This document shows positions 8,022-17,549 of a stretch of 64,000 nt of DNA, one piece after another (the stretch's first letter is position 1; the number at the start of each line of letters is the position of its first letter). The notes under the pieces were generated by a model, which saw only the letters and a list, made by a program, of their open reading frames with translations, searched no databases and was not told the origin of the DNA. The DNA comes from Colwellia hornerae (lineage in GTDB: Bacteria > Pseudomonadota > Gammaproteobacteria > Enterobacterales > Alteromonadaceae). A program made the position numbers and the translations under genes. The DNA lies in NCBI RefSeq assembly GCF_007954355.1, contig NZ_VOLR01000001.1, positions 229,405 to 293,404 on the forward strand, read 5' to 3'.

Positions 8022-8083
8022 CTATCTATATGTCTAATATATATAACCCGGTATTAATAGCATCATAGACATAATATGTCTAT
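8022..8083 (-). promoter_or_regulatory. Promoter with palindromic operator before the lipoprotein-DUF350 unit
   Basis: GACATAATATGTC (8068-8080) is identical to the operator at 4200-4212. On the minus strand it covers a candidate -35 TAGACA, with TATTAA 17 bases downstream as -10. This is the same layout as the yjfI-like promoter. A half-site, ATATGTC (8028-8034), lies 46 bases away, one helical turn more than the 35-base spacing of the other pair. The divergent glnE promoter must also lie in this 185-base gap. Confidence 0.6.
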
Positions 8084-8149
8084 TAATTCGTGATTTCATT
8101 TGAAATTCTTCTTCCTTATCTTTTGCATAGTTAACAAATGGGTCATTAA

Positions 8150-11023
8150 ATGAATAAATCAACTCAGCTGCCAAATATACTTTCTCTTCAACAGCAAAAA
8201 AGCACGCAATTGTTTAATCATCAATATCCTGAAGCAACCACCAATTTGTCCAAGCAGCAACTCGCCGATTTTCAACAGGCATTAATGGCAAGTGACTTTA
8301 TATTAAACAGTGCATTGCAGTGCCCTGAAATTGTGGTGTCTTTATTTGCAACTGAACGAGTTTACCAAACTGACTGTCCCAATTATCAGCAAATGCTTAC
8401 TGAGCTAATTGCCCCTTGTGAAAGTGAAGAGCAATTACATAAAGTTTTACGGAAATTTCGTTTACAAGAAATGGTGAATATTGCTGTTGCTGACTTGTTA
8501 TTTGAGCTTGAATTAACCTTGTCGTTAGAGCGTTTATCGGAACTCGCTGACCAGCTTATTTTAGCGGCATTAAACTGGTTAACATCTTTTTGCCAAGGTA
8601 AGTGGGGAGTTCCAACCAGCAAAAGTGGTGAAGTTCAGCAACTGTTAGTATATGGCATGGGCAAGCTAGGCGGGCGCGAATTAAATTTTTCTTCTGATAT
8701 CGATCTTATCTTTACCTACCCGGAAATGGGCGAAACTCAAGGAGCCAGGCGTAGTCTTGATAATCAGCAATTTTTTATTCGTTTGGCACAAAAATTAATT
8801 ACTGCCTTACATCAAAAAACAGCCGATGGTTTTGTTTATCGCGTGGATATGCGTTTACGTCCTTTTGGCGAAAGTGGTCCACTTGTTTTAACCTTTAATG
8901 CCATGGAAGATTATTACCAAGAGCAAGGGCGTGACTGGGAACGTTATGCGATGCTTAAAGCGCGTCTTATTGGTCACGGTAAATATCATGATCAACTTTC
9001 AACCATACTTCGTCCTTTTGTTTATCGTCGCTATATTGATTTTAGTGTTATCGATAGCTTACGCCGTATGAAAATGATGATTGCGCAAGAAGTGCGTCGT
9101 AAGCAATTAAATAACAATATAAAACTCGGTGCTGGTGGTATTCGAGAAGTTGAATTTATAGTACAAGTGTTTCAGCTTATTCGTGGTGGACGGATAAAAG
9201 AATTACAACATCGTCGCTTATTAACAGTGTTGCCTATCTTAGTTGAGAAAGAAGAAATTACTGCTGAGAATGAAGCTGTACTGACCGCTGCTTATTGTTT
9301 TTTACGACGAGTCGAGAATATTATTCAAGCGTTAAATGATCAACAAACTCAGACCCTGCCAGATAATGACTTGGATCAAACACGTTTATTATGGGCTCTT
9401 AATCACCAACAATGTCAAACATGGTCAGAATTCCTTGAATTTTTAGCGCTACAAATGAACGGTGTTCATCAGGAGTTTTGTGCGCTTATTGGCGAAGAGA
9501 GTCCTAATCACCAAGCGAAAGATCAGCATTGGAGCGCACTATGGGACAGTAAATGGTCAGACGAGGAAAGTATTGCTTGGATAGAGCAGGTTAGTGTCTT
9601 CGTTGATGCTAAAAAAATATGGAGTCTGCTTGCTGAATTTAGAGCTGAGATGGAAAAACGCAGTATTGGTAATCGAGGACGTGGCGTACTCGATAAGTTA
9701 GTCCCGGTTTTAATGTGGCATATACAACAAGAGCATAGTGGCCACTTTACACTAGAGCGGGTCTTAATTATCTTTAATAAGATATCAACGCGTACCGCTT
9801 ATATTGAATTACTCTTTGAAAATGAAGGTGCCTTAAAGCACCTAATCAAATTGTGTTTTCAAAGTAGTTGGATAGCAGAGCATCTTGCCAAATATCCAAT
9901 ATTATTAGATGAATTAATCGATCCTAAATTGTTACACAACCCGCCAGAACTCAGTAGTTATTCAGCTGACTTAAGGCAAGCTATGTTGCGGATACCTGAA
10001 GAGGATCAAGAAGCGCAAATGGACATGTTAAGGCAATTTAAACAAGCCCAACATTTGCGTATTGCCACTGGGGATATTTGTGGGATTTTACCCGTCACTA
10101 AGGTTAGTGATCATTTAACAGCCCTTGCCGAGGCGATTATTGAAGAAGTTATTCATTTGGCTTGGCAACAGATCTCTCAACGTTTTGGTGTGCCAACGTC
10201 AACGGTTGGTCAAGATCACAAAGGTTTTTCTGCGATTGGCTATGGAAAAATGGGGGGCATAGAATTAAGTTATAGTTCGGACTTAGATTTGGTTTTTGTT
10301 CATAATAGTCAAAGTAATGAAGTCACAAACGGTTTAAAGCAGATCCCCGCTTCGCAATTTTATATGAAGCTAGCACAGCGTATCATGCACATTTTTAATA
10401 CGCGTATGGCCAGTGGTATTTTGTATGAGCTAGATATGCGGCTCCGTCCTTCTGGTAATTCTGGGTTGTTGGTCGTTCATGTTGATACTTTTGCACAATA
10501 TCAGCGAGAAGAAGCGTGGACATGGGAACATCAAGCGTTAGTAAGAGCTCGTACTGTATTTGGTAATCCTGAATTAGCAAATAAGTTCTCAGCAATAAGG
10601 CAAGAAATACTGACCTGCGTGCGTGAACGAGAAAATGTTAGTACCGATGTATTAAAAATGCGTGCAAAAATGCGTGCACATCTAGATAAATCAACATCGG
10701 CTGATACTGATATTAAGCAAGGCGAAGGTGGGTTAGTTGATATCGAATTTCTAGTTCAATTCCTTGTGCTTAGCGAAAGTTCAAAGCACCCAGAGCTTTG
10801 CAAATATTCTGATAATGTACATTTGCTTAAAGAGCTACAACGCTGCGGTGTAATAAGTATCGAACAACAAAAGCAGCTAACCACGAGTTATTGCACGTTA
10901 CGTGATTTGGGTCACCACGCGACCTTAAAAAATGAGCAGCAATTATTGACTAAGCTAGACTTCGAAGTAATAGCTGAAAACGTTGCTACAATTTGCCAGT
11001 CACTGTATAAAAAATCCTTATAA
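8150..11023 (+). CDS. glnE: Bifunctional glutamine synthetase adenylyltransferase/adenylyl-removing enzyme
   Basis: A 957-residue enzyme that adenylylates and deadenylylates glutamine synthetase in response to PII and glutamine, setting nitrogen assimilation. It has the expected two nucleotidyltransferase domains. The first carries YGMGKLGGRELNFSSDIDLI at about residues 168-187, the deadenylylation half. The second carries GYGKMGGIELSYSSDLDLVF at about 693-712, the adenylylation half. GIREVEFIVQVFQL and GGLVDIEFLVQFLVL are the paired helical-domain motifs. Length matches the family (about 950). It is transcribed divergently from the lipoprotein gene and converges on the next minus-strand gene. 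Confidence 0.97.
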   Translation: MNKSTQLPNILSLQQQKSTQLFNHQYPEATTNLSKQQLADFQQALMASDFILNSALQCPEIVVSLFATERVYQTDCPNYQQMLTELIAPCESEEQLHKVLRKFRLQEMVNIAVADLLFELELTLSLERLSELADQLILAALNWLTSFCQGKWGVPTSKSGEVQQLLVYGMGKLGGRELNFSSDIDLIFTYPEMGETQGARRSLDNQQFFIRLAQKLITALHQKTADGFVYRVDMRLRPFGESGPLVLTFNAMEDYYQEQGRDWERYAMLKARLIGHGKYHDQLSTILRPFVYRRYIDFSVIDSLRRMKMMIAQEVRRKQLNNNIKLGAGGIREVEFIVQVFQLIRGGRIKELQHRRLLTVLPILVEKEEITAENEAVLTAAYCFLRRVENIIQALNDQQTQTLPDNDLDQTRLLWALNHQQCQTWSEFLEFLALQMNGVHQEFCALIGEESPNHQAKDQHWSALWDSKWSDEESIAWIEQVSVFVDAKKIWSLLAEFRAEMEKRSIGNRGRGVLDKLVPVLMWHIQQEHSGHFTLERVLIIFNKISTRTAYIELLFENEGALKHLIKLCFQSSWIAEHLAKYPILLDELIDPKLLHNPPELSSYSADLRQAMLRIPEEDQEAQMDMLRQFKQAQHLRIATGDICGILPVTKVSDHLTALAEAIIEEVIHLAWQQISQRFGVPTSTVGQDHKGFSAIGYGKMGGIELSYSSDLDLVFVHNSQSNEVTNGLKQIPASQFYMKLAQRIMHIFNTRMASGILYELDMRLRPSGNSGLLVVHVDTFAQYQREEAWTWEHQALVRARTVFGNPELANKFSAIRQEILTCVRERENVSTDVLKMRAKMRAHLDKSTSADTDIKQGEGGLVDIEFLVQFLVLSESSKHPELCKYSDNVHLLKELQRCGVISIEQQKQLTTSYCTLRDLGHHATLKNEQQLLTKLDFEVIAENVATICQSLYKKSL

Positions 11024-11041
11024 GCTATACCAGATCATCAC

Positions 11042-11065
11042 AGAGACGTTATTATTAGCGTCTTT
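11042..11065. terminator. Short hairpin between convergent glnE and the 11055 gene
   Basis: AGACG (11044-11048) and CGTCT (11059-11063) flank a ten-base A/T loop and overlap the stop codon of the minus-strand gene. The stem is weak and there is no long T-run, so a terminator role is tentative. Confidence 0.35.
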
Positions 11066-11735
11066 GCGACTTCTGCGGTAATAAAATACACTCTTCATCG
11101 AGGTAAGGTATATCCAAATCAATCAGTACTATGGCTCGTTGTTGATGACAAAAGTAGACTTTAATACCTTCACGAAAATGTCCTTCCACCGCTTTACCCA
11201 CTTGGTAAGCTGTTTTGATGATTTCTTTATTAATGCGAAAAGGGTCTTTAACTAAAAAATCTCTATTTAACCACCAAATAACTTCTAAACCTTCTTTGTT
11301 TGCATATTCAGAAAGTTTTTGAAAGAGGGTTTCACCTAAGCGAAATGGGTGGTTTTCATTGGCGCCACGCCAGTTTTTTCGTAAGGGGCGCGTTACCATG
11401 CGTCGAGCTTCAAGTAACTTGACGATGTCGCCTTTGGGTTCTTGTAAATAAACGATATTATTGCGAATTTTTGGTCCTGAACTGCCATCATCGCCATGTA
11501 AATTAGCATAAAAACGAGATAAACCATCCGCTGCCGCATTATTACTTTTTATTATTGGAGTAGAGGGCTCTGTCGCTAAAACCGCTTTATCTGCAGGTTT
11601 AATAAGCGCAACTTCTGCTGTTACCGTAATATCTTCTTCCAAAGAAGAAAACAGCTCTTCTTGGTTGTCAAATAAGAAAAAAGCTAAAGTAATTAGAATT
11701 GAGCCAAAAATAATGTTGCGTAACCAAAAGTTCAT
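11055..11735 (-). CDS. Single-pass membrane protein of unknown function, TcpQ-like C-terminus
   Basis: A 226-residue protein with one N-terminal membrane helix (about residues 5-22), then an acidic, Ala/Pro-containing linker (25-75). The globular C-terminal part contains FRLGETLFQKLSEYANKEG, LEVIWWLNRDFLVKDPF and an AYQVGKAVEGHF helix. This pattern of helix, Trp-containing strand and helix recalls the TcpQ/PilL C-terminal domain of pilus-assembly proteins, but the match is by eye only. No pilus genes are adjacent. It lies between glnE (convergent) and lpxL-like (same strand, 117 bases upstream). Confidence 0.6.
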   Translation of the reverse strand: MNFWLRNIIFGSILITLAFFLFDNQEELFSSLEEDITVTAEVALIKPADKAVLATEPSTPIIKSNNAAADGLSRFYANLHGDDGSSGPKIRNNIVYLQEPKGDIVKLLEARRMVTRPLRKNWRGANENHPFRLGETLFQKLSEYANKEGLEVIWWLNRDFLVKDPFRINKEIIKTAYQVGKAVEGHFREGIKVYFCHQQRAIVLIDLDIPYLDEECILLPQKSQRR

Positions 11736-11852
11736 ATAACGCTTTCTTAGTTATGAGGCCATATGGAAAATTCCAGTATGATGTACCTATAATAAATACT
11801 ACCATACTGAAAAGTTGTTATTTATACAATGTTGATGATTTCAGCCTTTAAC

Positions 11853-12791
11853 TTATTTGTAGAGTGAAGGGTCATCTTCATTGGGTCTTGTTTTAAAACG
11901 TCGATGTAACCACATATATTGTTCAGGTTTAAACATGATAGCTTTTTCTAGTTCTTGATTGATGCGAATAACATCAGCCTCATCATCATCGGTAGGAAAA
12001 TTCTCCATCATCGGTTTTATTTCTAAGGTGTATCCGCTGCCATCGTCATTTCTGGTTGGTATGAGTATATGATTTTGTACGTTTTTCTGGCGAGCAAAGA
12101 TTAATGTCCCCGTAGTTGTTGCCGCATCAGGTACCGCAAAAAAAGGCACAAATAAACTACGATTTCGACCATAATCTTGATCGGGCAAATAAACACAAAC
12201 TTCCTTATCACGTAGTGCCTTCATTAAGCCCTTAACGTCGCGCTTACCCAACATGTATTTATTGGAGCGGCCACGACCTCTGAACTGAAAAAATTCCATC
12301 AGTTGATTATTGTGCGGGCGATAAAAAACCACGGTAGGGTGTCCAGTACCAATGCCACGACAGTTAATTTCTACACTTAAGTAATGCATAGTTAAGAGTA
12401 AAACCCCTTTACCTTCTCGATGGGCTTTTTCTAAATGCTCAAGGCCAACAACCTTGGTTTTTCGTCTAACTCGCCAATCTGGCCACCACCAGCCCATGCC
12501 GGTTTCAAATAAGGCGATGCCAGTGTTTTCAAAGTTTTTCTTTAAAATACGGGTACGTTCTTGTGACGACATCTCTGGAAAACACAGTTGTAAGTTTTTC
12601 ATCGCTACCGTTTTGCGACTTGAGCCTATTTTATACAGTAAACGCCCGAGCATTCTGCCGAGCATTAATTGTAATTTATAAGGCAACCATGAAATGGTAT
12701 AGAGAATAATTACCCCAAACCAAGTTAACCAATACTTAGGTAATAGGAAGGATATTTTAAAATCAGGTTGTAAAACTTTATTTTTACTCAC
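11853..12791 (-). CDS. lpxL: Lipid A late acyltransferase, LpxL/HtrB family
   Basis: A 312-residue inner-membrane acyltransferase of the LpxL/LpxM family, which adds a secondary acyl chain to Kdo2-lipid IVA. There is an N-terminal membrane helix at about residues 20-40. The catalytic HX4E box appears as TMHYLSVEINCRG, where the His and Glu lie five apart. Other family signatures are MLGKRDVKGLMKAL, VCVYLPDQDYGR and SLFVPFFAVPDA, and C-terminal EQYMWLHRRFKTRP. Length is normal. It is divergent from hldE, which makes the heptose of the LPS core, so the two envelope genes share an 84-base intergenic region. LpxL rather than LpxM is the better guess but not certain. Confidence 0.88.
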   Translation of the reverse strand: MSKNKVLQPDFKISFLLPKYWLTWFGVIILYTISWLPYKLQLMLGRMLGRLLYKIGSSRKTVAMKNLQLCFPEMSSQERTRILKKNFENTGIALFETGMGWWWPDWRVRRKTKVVGLEHLEKAHREGKGVLLLTMHYLSVEINCRGIGTGHPTVVFYRPHNNQLMEFFQFRGRGRSNKYMLGKRDVKGLMKALRDKEVCVYLPDQDYGRNRSLFVPFFAVPDAATTTGTLIFARQKNVQNHILIPTRNDDGSGYTLEIKPMMENFPTDDDEADVIRINQELEKAIMFKPEQYMWLHRRFKTRPNEDDPSLYK

Positions 12792-12875
12792 GGGATGATG
12801 TCAACTCATTGAAATTCATGTGATACAATATTAACCATTATATCTGTATATCCATAAAGAGTTAAGAGGCATAGG

Positions 12876-14300
12876 ATGAAAGTAGACATTCCCGCTTTTG
12901 AGCAAGCAAGTGTATTGGTTGTTGGTGATATTATGTTAGATCGATATTGGTACGGTCCAACACATCGTATATCGCCAGAGGCGCCAGTTCCCGTTGTCAA
13001 AATTAATCAAGATGAACATCGCCCCGGCGGTGCAGCTAATGTTGCATTAAACATCGCTTCCATTGGTGGAAGGGCGACTCTCGTTGGTATCACCGGCGAT
13101 GATGAAGCCGCTCAGCATTTGCAAAAAAAGCTATCAGCGCTAAATATTCATTGTGAATTTGATCAACAAGCTAATATTCCAACGATCACTAAATTACGTG
13201 TGATGAGTCGTAATCAGCAATTAATTCGCTTAGACTTTGAAGAATCTCTGAGCGAAGTAAATAAAAAAGTACTTGAAGAAAAAGTGGCGGCCCAGTTGGT
13301 TAACCATGACTTACTCTTGCTGTCTGATTATAGTAAAGGCACATTATCTGACGTTCAAAATTTAATTGCTATCGCCAAAAAACAAGGAAAAGCTGTTTTA
13401 GTTGATCCCAAAGGTACTGATTTTGAACGCTACCGTGGCGCGACATTATTAACGCCAAACTTATCAGAGTTTGAAGCTGTGGTTGGTGCATGTAAAACAG
13501 AAAATGATATTGTCACTAAAGGTCAGGCACTTTTAGTCCATCTTGATTTAGAGGCAATGTTAGTGACGCGCAGTGAACAAGGGATGACCTTACTTCGCCG
13601 AGATCATGAAGAATTCCATTTACCAACTCGCGCGCGTGAAGTCTATGATGTAACTGGTGCTGGCGATACTGTTATCGCGACACTTGCTTTGGCGATTGCA
13701 GCAAAAGCTGACTATGCCCAAGCGAGTGCTTTAGCCAATATTGCCGCCGGTATTGTTGTTGGTAAACTGGGTACATCAACCGTTAGCGAAGCCGAATTAT
13801 TAGCTGAAATCTCTCAAGGACAAGAAAGTGGCTTTGGTGTTGTTAGCGAAGAGCAATTAAAAATTGCGGTTAAATTAGCAAAAGCTCGTGGTGAAAATAT
13901 CGTCATGACCAATGGCTGTTTTGATATTTTACATGCTGGCCATGTGTCATATTTAACCCATGCCGGTACTTTAGGTACTCGTTTGATTGTTGCTGTTAAT
14001 GACGATGCTTCAGTAAAAAGATTAAAAGGCAGTGGACGGCCAGTTAATCCTACCGATAGACGAATGGCGGTTTTAGCTGGATTAGGTGCTGTTGATTGGG
14101 TGGTGAGTTTCTCTGAAGACACCCCGCAACGTATTATCAGTAATATTCTCCCTGATATTTTAGTTAAAGGTGGTGATTATAAGGTTGAAGATATTGCTGG
14201 TGGTAAAGAAGTGATGGCCAATGGTGGCACGGTTAAAGTGCTTAACTTTGAAGAAGGTATTTCAACGACCGATATCATCAACTCTATTCGTTTGAAGTAG
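12876..14300 (+). CDS. hldE: Bifunctional heptose-7-phosphate kinase / heptose-1-phosphate adenylyltransferase
   Basis: A 474-residue fusion enzyme of ADP-L-glycero-beta-D-manno-heptose synthesis for the LPS inner core. The N-terminal ribokinase-like domain (about 1-315) shows [17 protein letters not shown] and the catalytic [14 protein letters not shown] near residue 258. The C-terminal cytidylyltransferase-like domain (about 340-474) shows [17 protein letters not shown] with the HAGH nucleotide-binding motif, and ends with the typical [10 protein letters not shown]. Both halves look intact and the length is standard. AAGAGG-type bases precede the ATG. A perfect hairpin follows the gene. Confidence 0.97.
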   Translation: MKVDIPAFEQASVLVVGDIMLDRYWYGPTHRISPEAPVPVVKINQDEHRPGGAANVALNIASIGGRATLVGITGDDEAAQHLQKKLSALNIHCEFDQQANIPTITKLRVMSRNQQLIRLDFEESLSEVNKKVLEEKVAAQLVNHDLLLLSDYSKGTLSDVQNLIAIAKKQGKAVLVDPKGTDFERYRGATLLTPNLSEFEAVVGACKTENDIVTKGQALLVHLDLEAMLVTRSEQGMTLLRRDHEEFHLPTRAREVYDVTGAGDTVIATLALAIAAKADYAQASALANIAAGIVVGKLGTSTVSEAELLAEISQGQESGFGVVSEEQLKIAVKLAKARGENIVMTNGCFDILHAGHVSYLTHAGTLGTRLIVAVNDDASVKRLKGSGRPVNPTDRRMAVLAGLGAVDWVVSFSEDTPQRIISNILPDILVKGGDYKVEDIAGGKEVMANGGTVKVLNFEEGISTTDIINSIRLK

Positions 14301-14361
14301 TCGACTTATTTTAACTGGTATTATTTAACCGGTATTATTAACTCGGTTAATGCGGAAATAT

Positions 14362-14387
14362 GAAAGCAGCTAAATTTAGCTGCTTTC
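14362..14387. terminator. Perfect hairpin after hldE
   Basis: GAAAGCAGCTAAA and TTTAGCTGCTTTC form a 26-base perfect palindrome between convergent hldE and rdgC. There is no long T-run, but the position fits a bidirectional terminator. Confidence 0.6.
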
Positions 14388-14418
14388 ATATCCAAAGACG
14401 TTAGTCAGCTAAAGCGTA

Positions 14419-15339
14419 TTAACTCTCTAAGTAATCTGTTGCTTTAACATTGAATTCGGCGAGTAAGTCATTAATCAAACGATTAATCTCTCCAGCCATT
14501 AAGGCAAAGTCGGCATCAAGTTTTGCGATAACGTCATCACCATCTATATCGTCATTTTGCTCTTGTAAGACATCAAAAAACTTTAAACGTTTAATGGCTA
14601 AATCGTCACAAAGAATAAACGACATCGCCTCATCCCATTCAAGAGCTAATTTCACTACGTATTTATCAGCATCTAAATGCGTTTTAATTTCATCGCTATC
14701 TAGGTCTTGATTTTTAACGCGAACGACCGCGCCATCATCACCTAAGGCATGAAACTCTGCTTCCATACCTAAGGTAAAGTTGTCGCCAATACTTTTCTCG
14801 TTTAACCAGTCGGTCATTAATTCATCGGGCGCTTTTTCTGGAGAAACACTGGTTACCGGTAAAGTACCAATAACTTTTCGCAACAAAGCTAATAAATCTT
14901 CAGCTTTACCGCGACTACCAGAATTTACCACAATAAGGTTATGCTCAGCATTGATGTAAGCATGGGTATCGGTGACACGAGAAAATGCCCGTGGTAGTAG
15001 TTCAAAAATAATGTCTTCTTTAAACTGCTCTCTTTCTTTTTTAGTTGCACTGCGCGCTTGTTCAACTTCAAGTTGAGCAATTTTTGCTTCAATCATGTCT
15101 TTTACAACAGGAGCAGGAAGAATTTTTTCTTCTTTTCTTGCGCAAATTAACAGGTTGCCGTTAGCTGAGTGAACCGTTGAATGGCCATGTTTACCCAAAG
15201 CGTTTACCCAACCAAAATGGGATTGCTCTGTTGACCCACAAGGGGTGAATAAATGTTCAGCTAAGTGTTTTTCTAATTGATCTTCTGATAATGCAAAAGG
15301 GCGAGTAAATGTGAAAAAGTATAGGTTTTTGAACCACAT
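14419..15339 (-). CDS. rdgC: Recombination-associated protein RdgC
   Basis: A 306-residue cytoplasmic protein matching RdgC, a ring-shaped DNA-binding protein that limits RecA activity. The start MWFKNLYFFTFTRPFAL is characteristic. It is followed by an HFGWVNALGKHG segment, a long charged helix with KIAQLEVEQ, and the conserved FLTWLW-equivalent region with EWDEAMSFILCDDLAIKRLKF near residues 235-255. Length fits the family (about 300). It stands alone between hldE and a sensor kinase gene. No SOS box was recognised in front of it. Confidence 0.93.
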   Translation of the reverse strand: MWFKNLYFFTFTRPFALSEDQLEKHLAEHLFTPCGSTEQSHFGWVNALGKHGHSTVHSANGNLLICARKEEKILPAPVVKDMIEAKIAQLEVEQARSATKKEREQFKEDIIFELLPRAFSRVTDTHAYINAEHNLIVVNSGSRGKAEDLLALLRKVIGTLPVTSVSPEKAPDELMTDWLNEKSIGDNFTLGMEAEFHALGDDGAVVRVKNQDLDSDEIKTHLDADKYVVKLALEWDEAMSFILCDDLAIKRLKFFDVLQEQNDDIDGDDVIAKLDADFALMAGEINRLINDLLAEFNVKATDYLES

Positions 15340-15474
15340 AGAAGTTTCCTGCGCCGCTGGAACACTAAGTGCACCGGCTGATAAATTTTAAAAGAGCAAT
15401 ATAGTAACTTAAATATCAGCTATTAGCACTCACTTGCAGAGCCTTAAAGTTAAGATAGTGAAATGAAAATTACT

Positions 15475-17220
15475 TTAGCGCATATCATTAAATTCAATAT
15501 CATAGCTAAGACCATGTCCAGCCTCAGAATGTGCGACTATTGTGCCATTTAATGTGTCGGTAACTAATTCATTAATAATATGAGTGCCTAAGCCTGTGCC
15601 CCCAGTACCACTTTTGGTGGTATAAAAAGGGTCAAAAATTTGCGGTAATTTTTTTTGAGGAACACCAACGCCGTTGTCTTGGTAATGCAGATGTAAGCGT
15701 TCACCTTTAAGTTTTGCACCTATGGTAATAGTGCCACTGTCTATACCATCAAAGCCATGGATAATAGAATTGATGATCAGGTTGGTAAATATTTGCGAAA
15801 TTGCCCCCGCATGGCAATAAATATCAATATTATCAGCACAATCTACATTAATCGTATGTTTGGTTTTTTTTAATTTAGGCTGTAATGACTGAATAATTTC
15901 ATGTAGGTATTGTGCAACATTAATCTGGCGCGTTTTATTGCTGGTTTGATCAACCGCGACTTGCTTGTAGCTAGTGATTAAGTCAGAGGCACGATTTAGA
16001 TTGTTAAATAACAAATATAAACTTTGGTCAGCACTTTTTGTAAAGTCATCTAAAGAGCGTTTAGTTAACTTTTGGTTTTCGATATCATCTTTTAACGAAT
16101 TTAATAAATCTGATAAATAACTGGTTGAAGTAATACTGACACCAATGGGGGTGTTAATTTCATGGGATATCTCAGCCGATAACTTGCCTAAAATTGCCAT
16201 TTTTTCTGCATCAAGTAAACGCTCTTGCGCCTTTTTGAGTTCTTGAATCGAGTTTTTTAATTCTTGATTGGTGTTTGTTAAGGTTTGTTCTGTTTGACTG
16301 CGCCGAATATTTTCGGCTTTTAATTGTTTTTGTTGCTCAATAAGCTCGTGCTGTTGCTTATTCATTTCAAGCATTGTGGTACTCAGCGACGATGTTTTTT
16401 TAGCGACTTCTTGTTCTAGTATTAAATTTTGATCGTCGAGTTTATGATTCGCCATTAATATTTCTTGCTTTGCGGTACTCAGTCGATTTTGATATTGCAC
16501 CAGTTCATCGAGCAGATTGTTATAGGCGCTTTGTAAAATGTTGAGTTCGTTATTCTCATAATTCATGGTGTGAAGTTTTGATGCTTCGGGATCGTCTATA
16601 TCAAAATGATTAATTTGTTCGGTGAGGTCATTGAGCGGATTAGTTAATAAACTGGAAAAGGCGAGTGAAAATAAAATAACTAACGCGGCTGTTTTTACCA
16701 TCGCATTACCGATTAAGAAATATATACCCACTTCAATACGATCGAAAATAACCTCATTACTTGATATAAGAACGACGGTACCCACTTTAGTTGTTCGACC
16801 AGAAAACTCAAAGATAAGTTGAAATGAATGACCGAATAATCCTTCTGAAAAAGAATTAATGGCGGTAGATTCGCTATTCAAGGTTAATTTTTCTGGTTGA
16901 TTAAACAGTTCATCTTCGGAAAACTCACCTAGTTGAGCAATGATTTGGCCATTCTCATCGGTGACAACAATCCCTTTGATTATAGGTATCGCGACTAATC
17001 CTACTGCAATATCGACAGCTTGCTGAGTGTTTAGCTCCCAAACAGCACGTGTTAAACTGCTGCTAAATGTTTTTTCTAAGGTCAGCAGTTCACTGTTGAT
17101 ATGGCTCTTAGTATTAATGTACTCAGCACCGATTTGCACGCAGGTGACAATAAAGGTTAAAACAAAATAAACCGAGAGTACCCGGGTCAATAGTTTTCGA
17201 GATATGCTTGTTACCTTCAT
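15475..17220 (-). CDS. Membrane sensor histidine kinase, orphan
   Basis: A 581-residue sensor kinase. TM1 is about residues 10-30 and a periplasmic sensor domain follows to about 170. TM2 spans about 172-192, then a HAMP-like linker and a long Gln/Glu/Lys coiled coil (about 225-340). The phosphoacceptor His353 lies in EISHEINTPIGV, and the HATPase domain shows NLIINSIIHGF and GTGGTGLGTHII. The EINTPIG H-box belongs to the HisKA subfamily with long coiled-coil linkers. No response regulator gene is adjacent. It is divergent from the Pho-box-controlled porin, but nothing links the two functionally. The ligand is unknown. Confidence 0.85.
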   Translation of the reverse strand: MKVTSISRKLLTRVLSVYFVLTFIVTCVQIGAEYINTKSHINSELLTLEKTFSSSLTRAVWELNTQQAVDIAVGLVAIPIIKGIVVTDENGQIIAQLGEFSEDELFNQPEKLTLNSESTAINSFSEGLFGHSFQLIFEFSGRTTKVGTVVLISSNEVIFDRIEVGIYFLIGNAMVKTAALVILFSLAFSSLLTNPLNDLTEQINHFDIDDPEASKLHTMNYENNELNILQSAYNNLLDELVQYQNRLSTAKQEILMANHKLDDQNLILEQEVAKKTSSLSTTMLEMNKQQHELIEQQKQLKAENIRRSQTEQTLTNTNQELKNSIQELKKAQERLLDAEKMAILGKLSAEISHEINTPIGVSITSTSYLSDLLNSLKDDIENQKLTKRSLDDFTKSADQSLYLLFNNLNRASDLITSYKQVAVDQTSNKTRQINVAQYLHEIIQSLQPKLKKTKHTINVDCADNIDIYCHAGAISQIFTNLIINSIIHGFDGIDSGTITIGAKLKGERLHLHYQDNGVGVPQKKLPQIFDPFYTTKSGTGGTGLGTHIINELVTDTLNGTIVAHSEAGHGLSYDIEFNDMR

Positions 17221-17549
17221 TTCATCTTCTTTATTATGATACCTACATTGATTTTAGACATTTTACGGTAGGTTAAAAGTATTTTCTGCTATATGAATGA
17301 TTTTTATTCAATATAAGGTGTTTTTATCTCTTTGCAAAGGTAATAACGTTTATCTTTTAAATTGCAGTAGCTAATACGAAGTATTTCTTAGTAAAATTAA
17401 GATAAATTTATAAAATTGTCATAAACTTTTAAAAAAAGATTCATACTGTCACAAAAGTGTCATATAAATTAGGCAGAATATGCGGCAAATAATCAGTTAA
17501 TTTTAATCGTTCTTAACATAAATAATTTTGACATCGATAAGGTATACAT
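17221..17549 (+). promoter_or_regulatory. Intergenic region with porin promoter and Pho box
   Basis: The divergent 329-base gap holds the porin promoter. CTGTCAC-N4-GTGTCAT at 17446-17464 is two half-sites exactly 11 bases apart, the spacing of a PhoB box. Another half-site, TTGTCATAAAC, lies at 17416-17426. A -10-like AGAATA follows the box by about ten bases. The rest is A/T-rich, and I see no gene in it. Confidence 0.7.

Noticed and set aside
8022..8034. Full second palindrome before the lipoprotein gene
   Set aside because: Only the right half (ATATGTC) matches; I report it as a half-site, not as a full operator.
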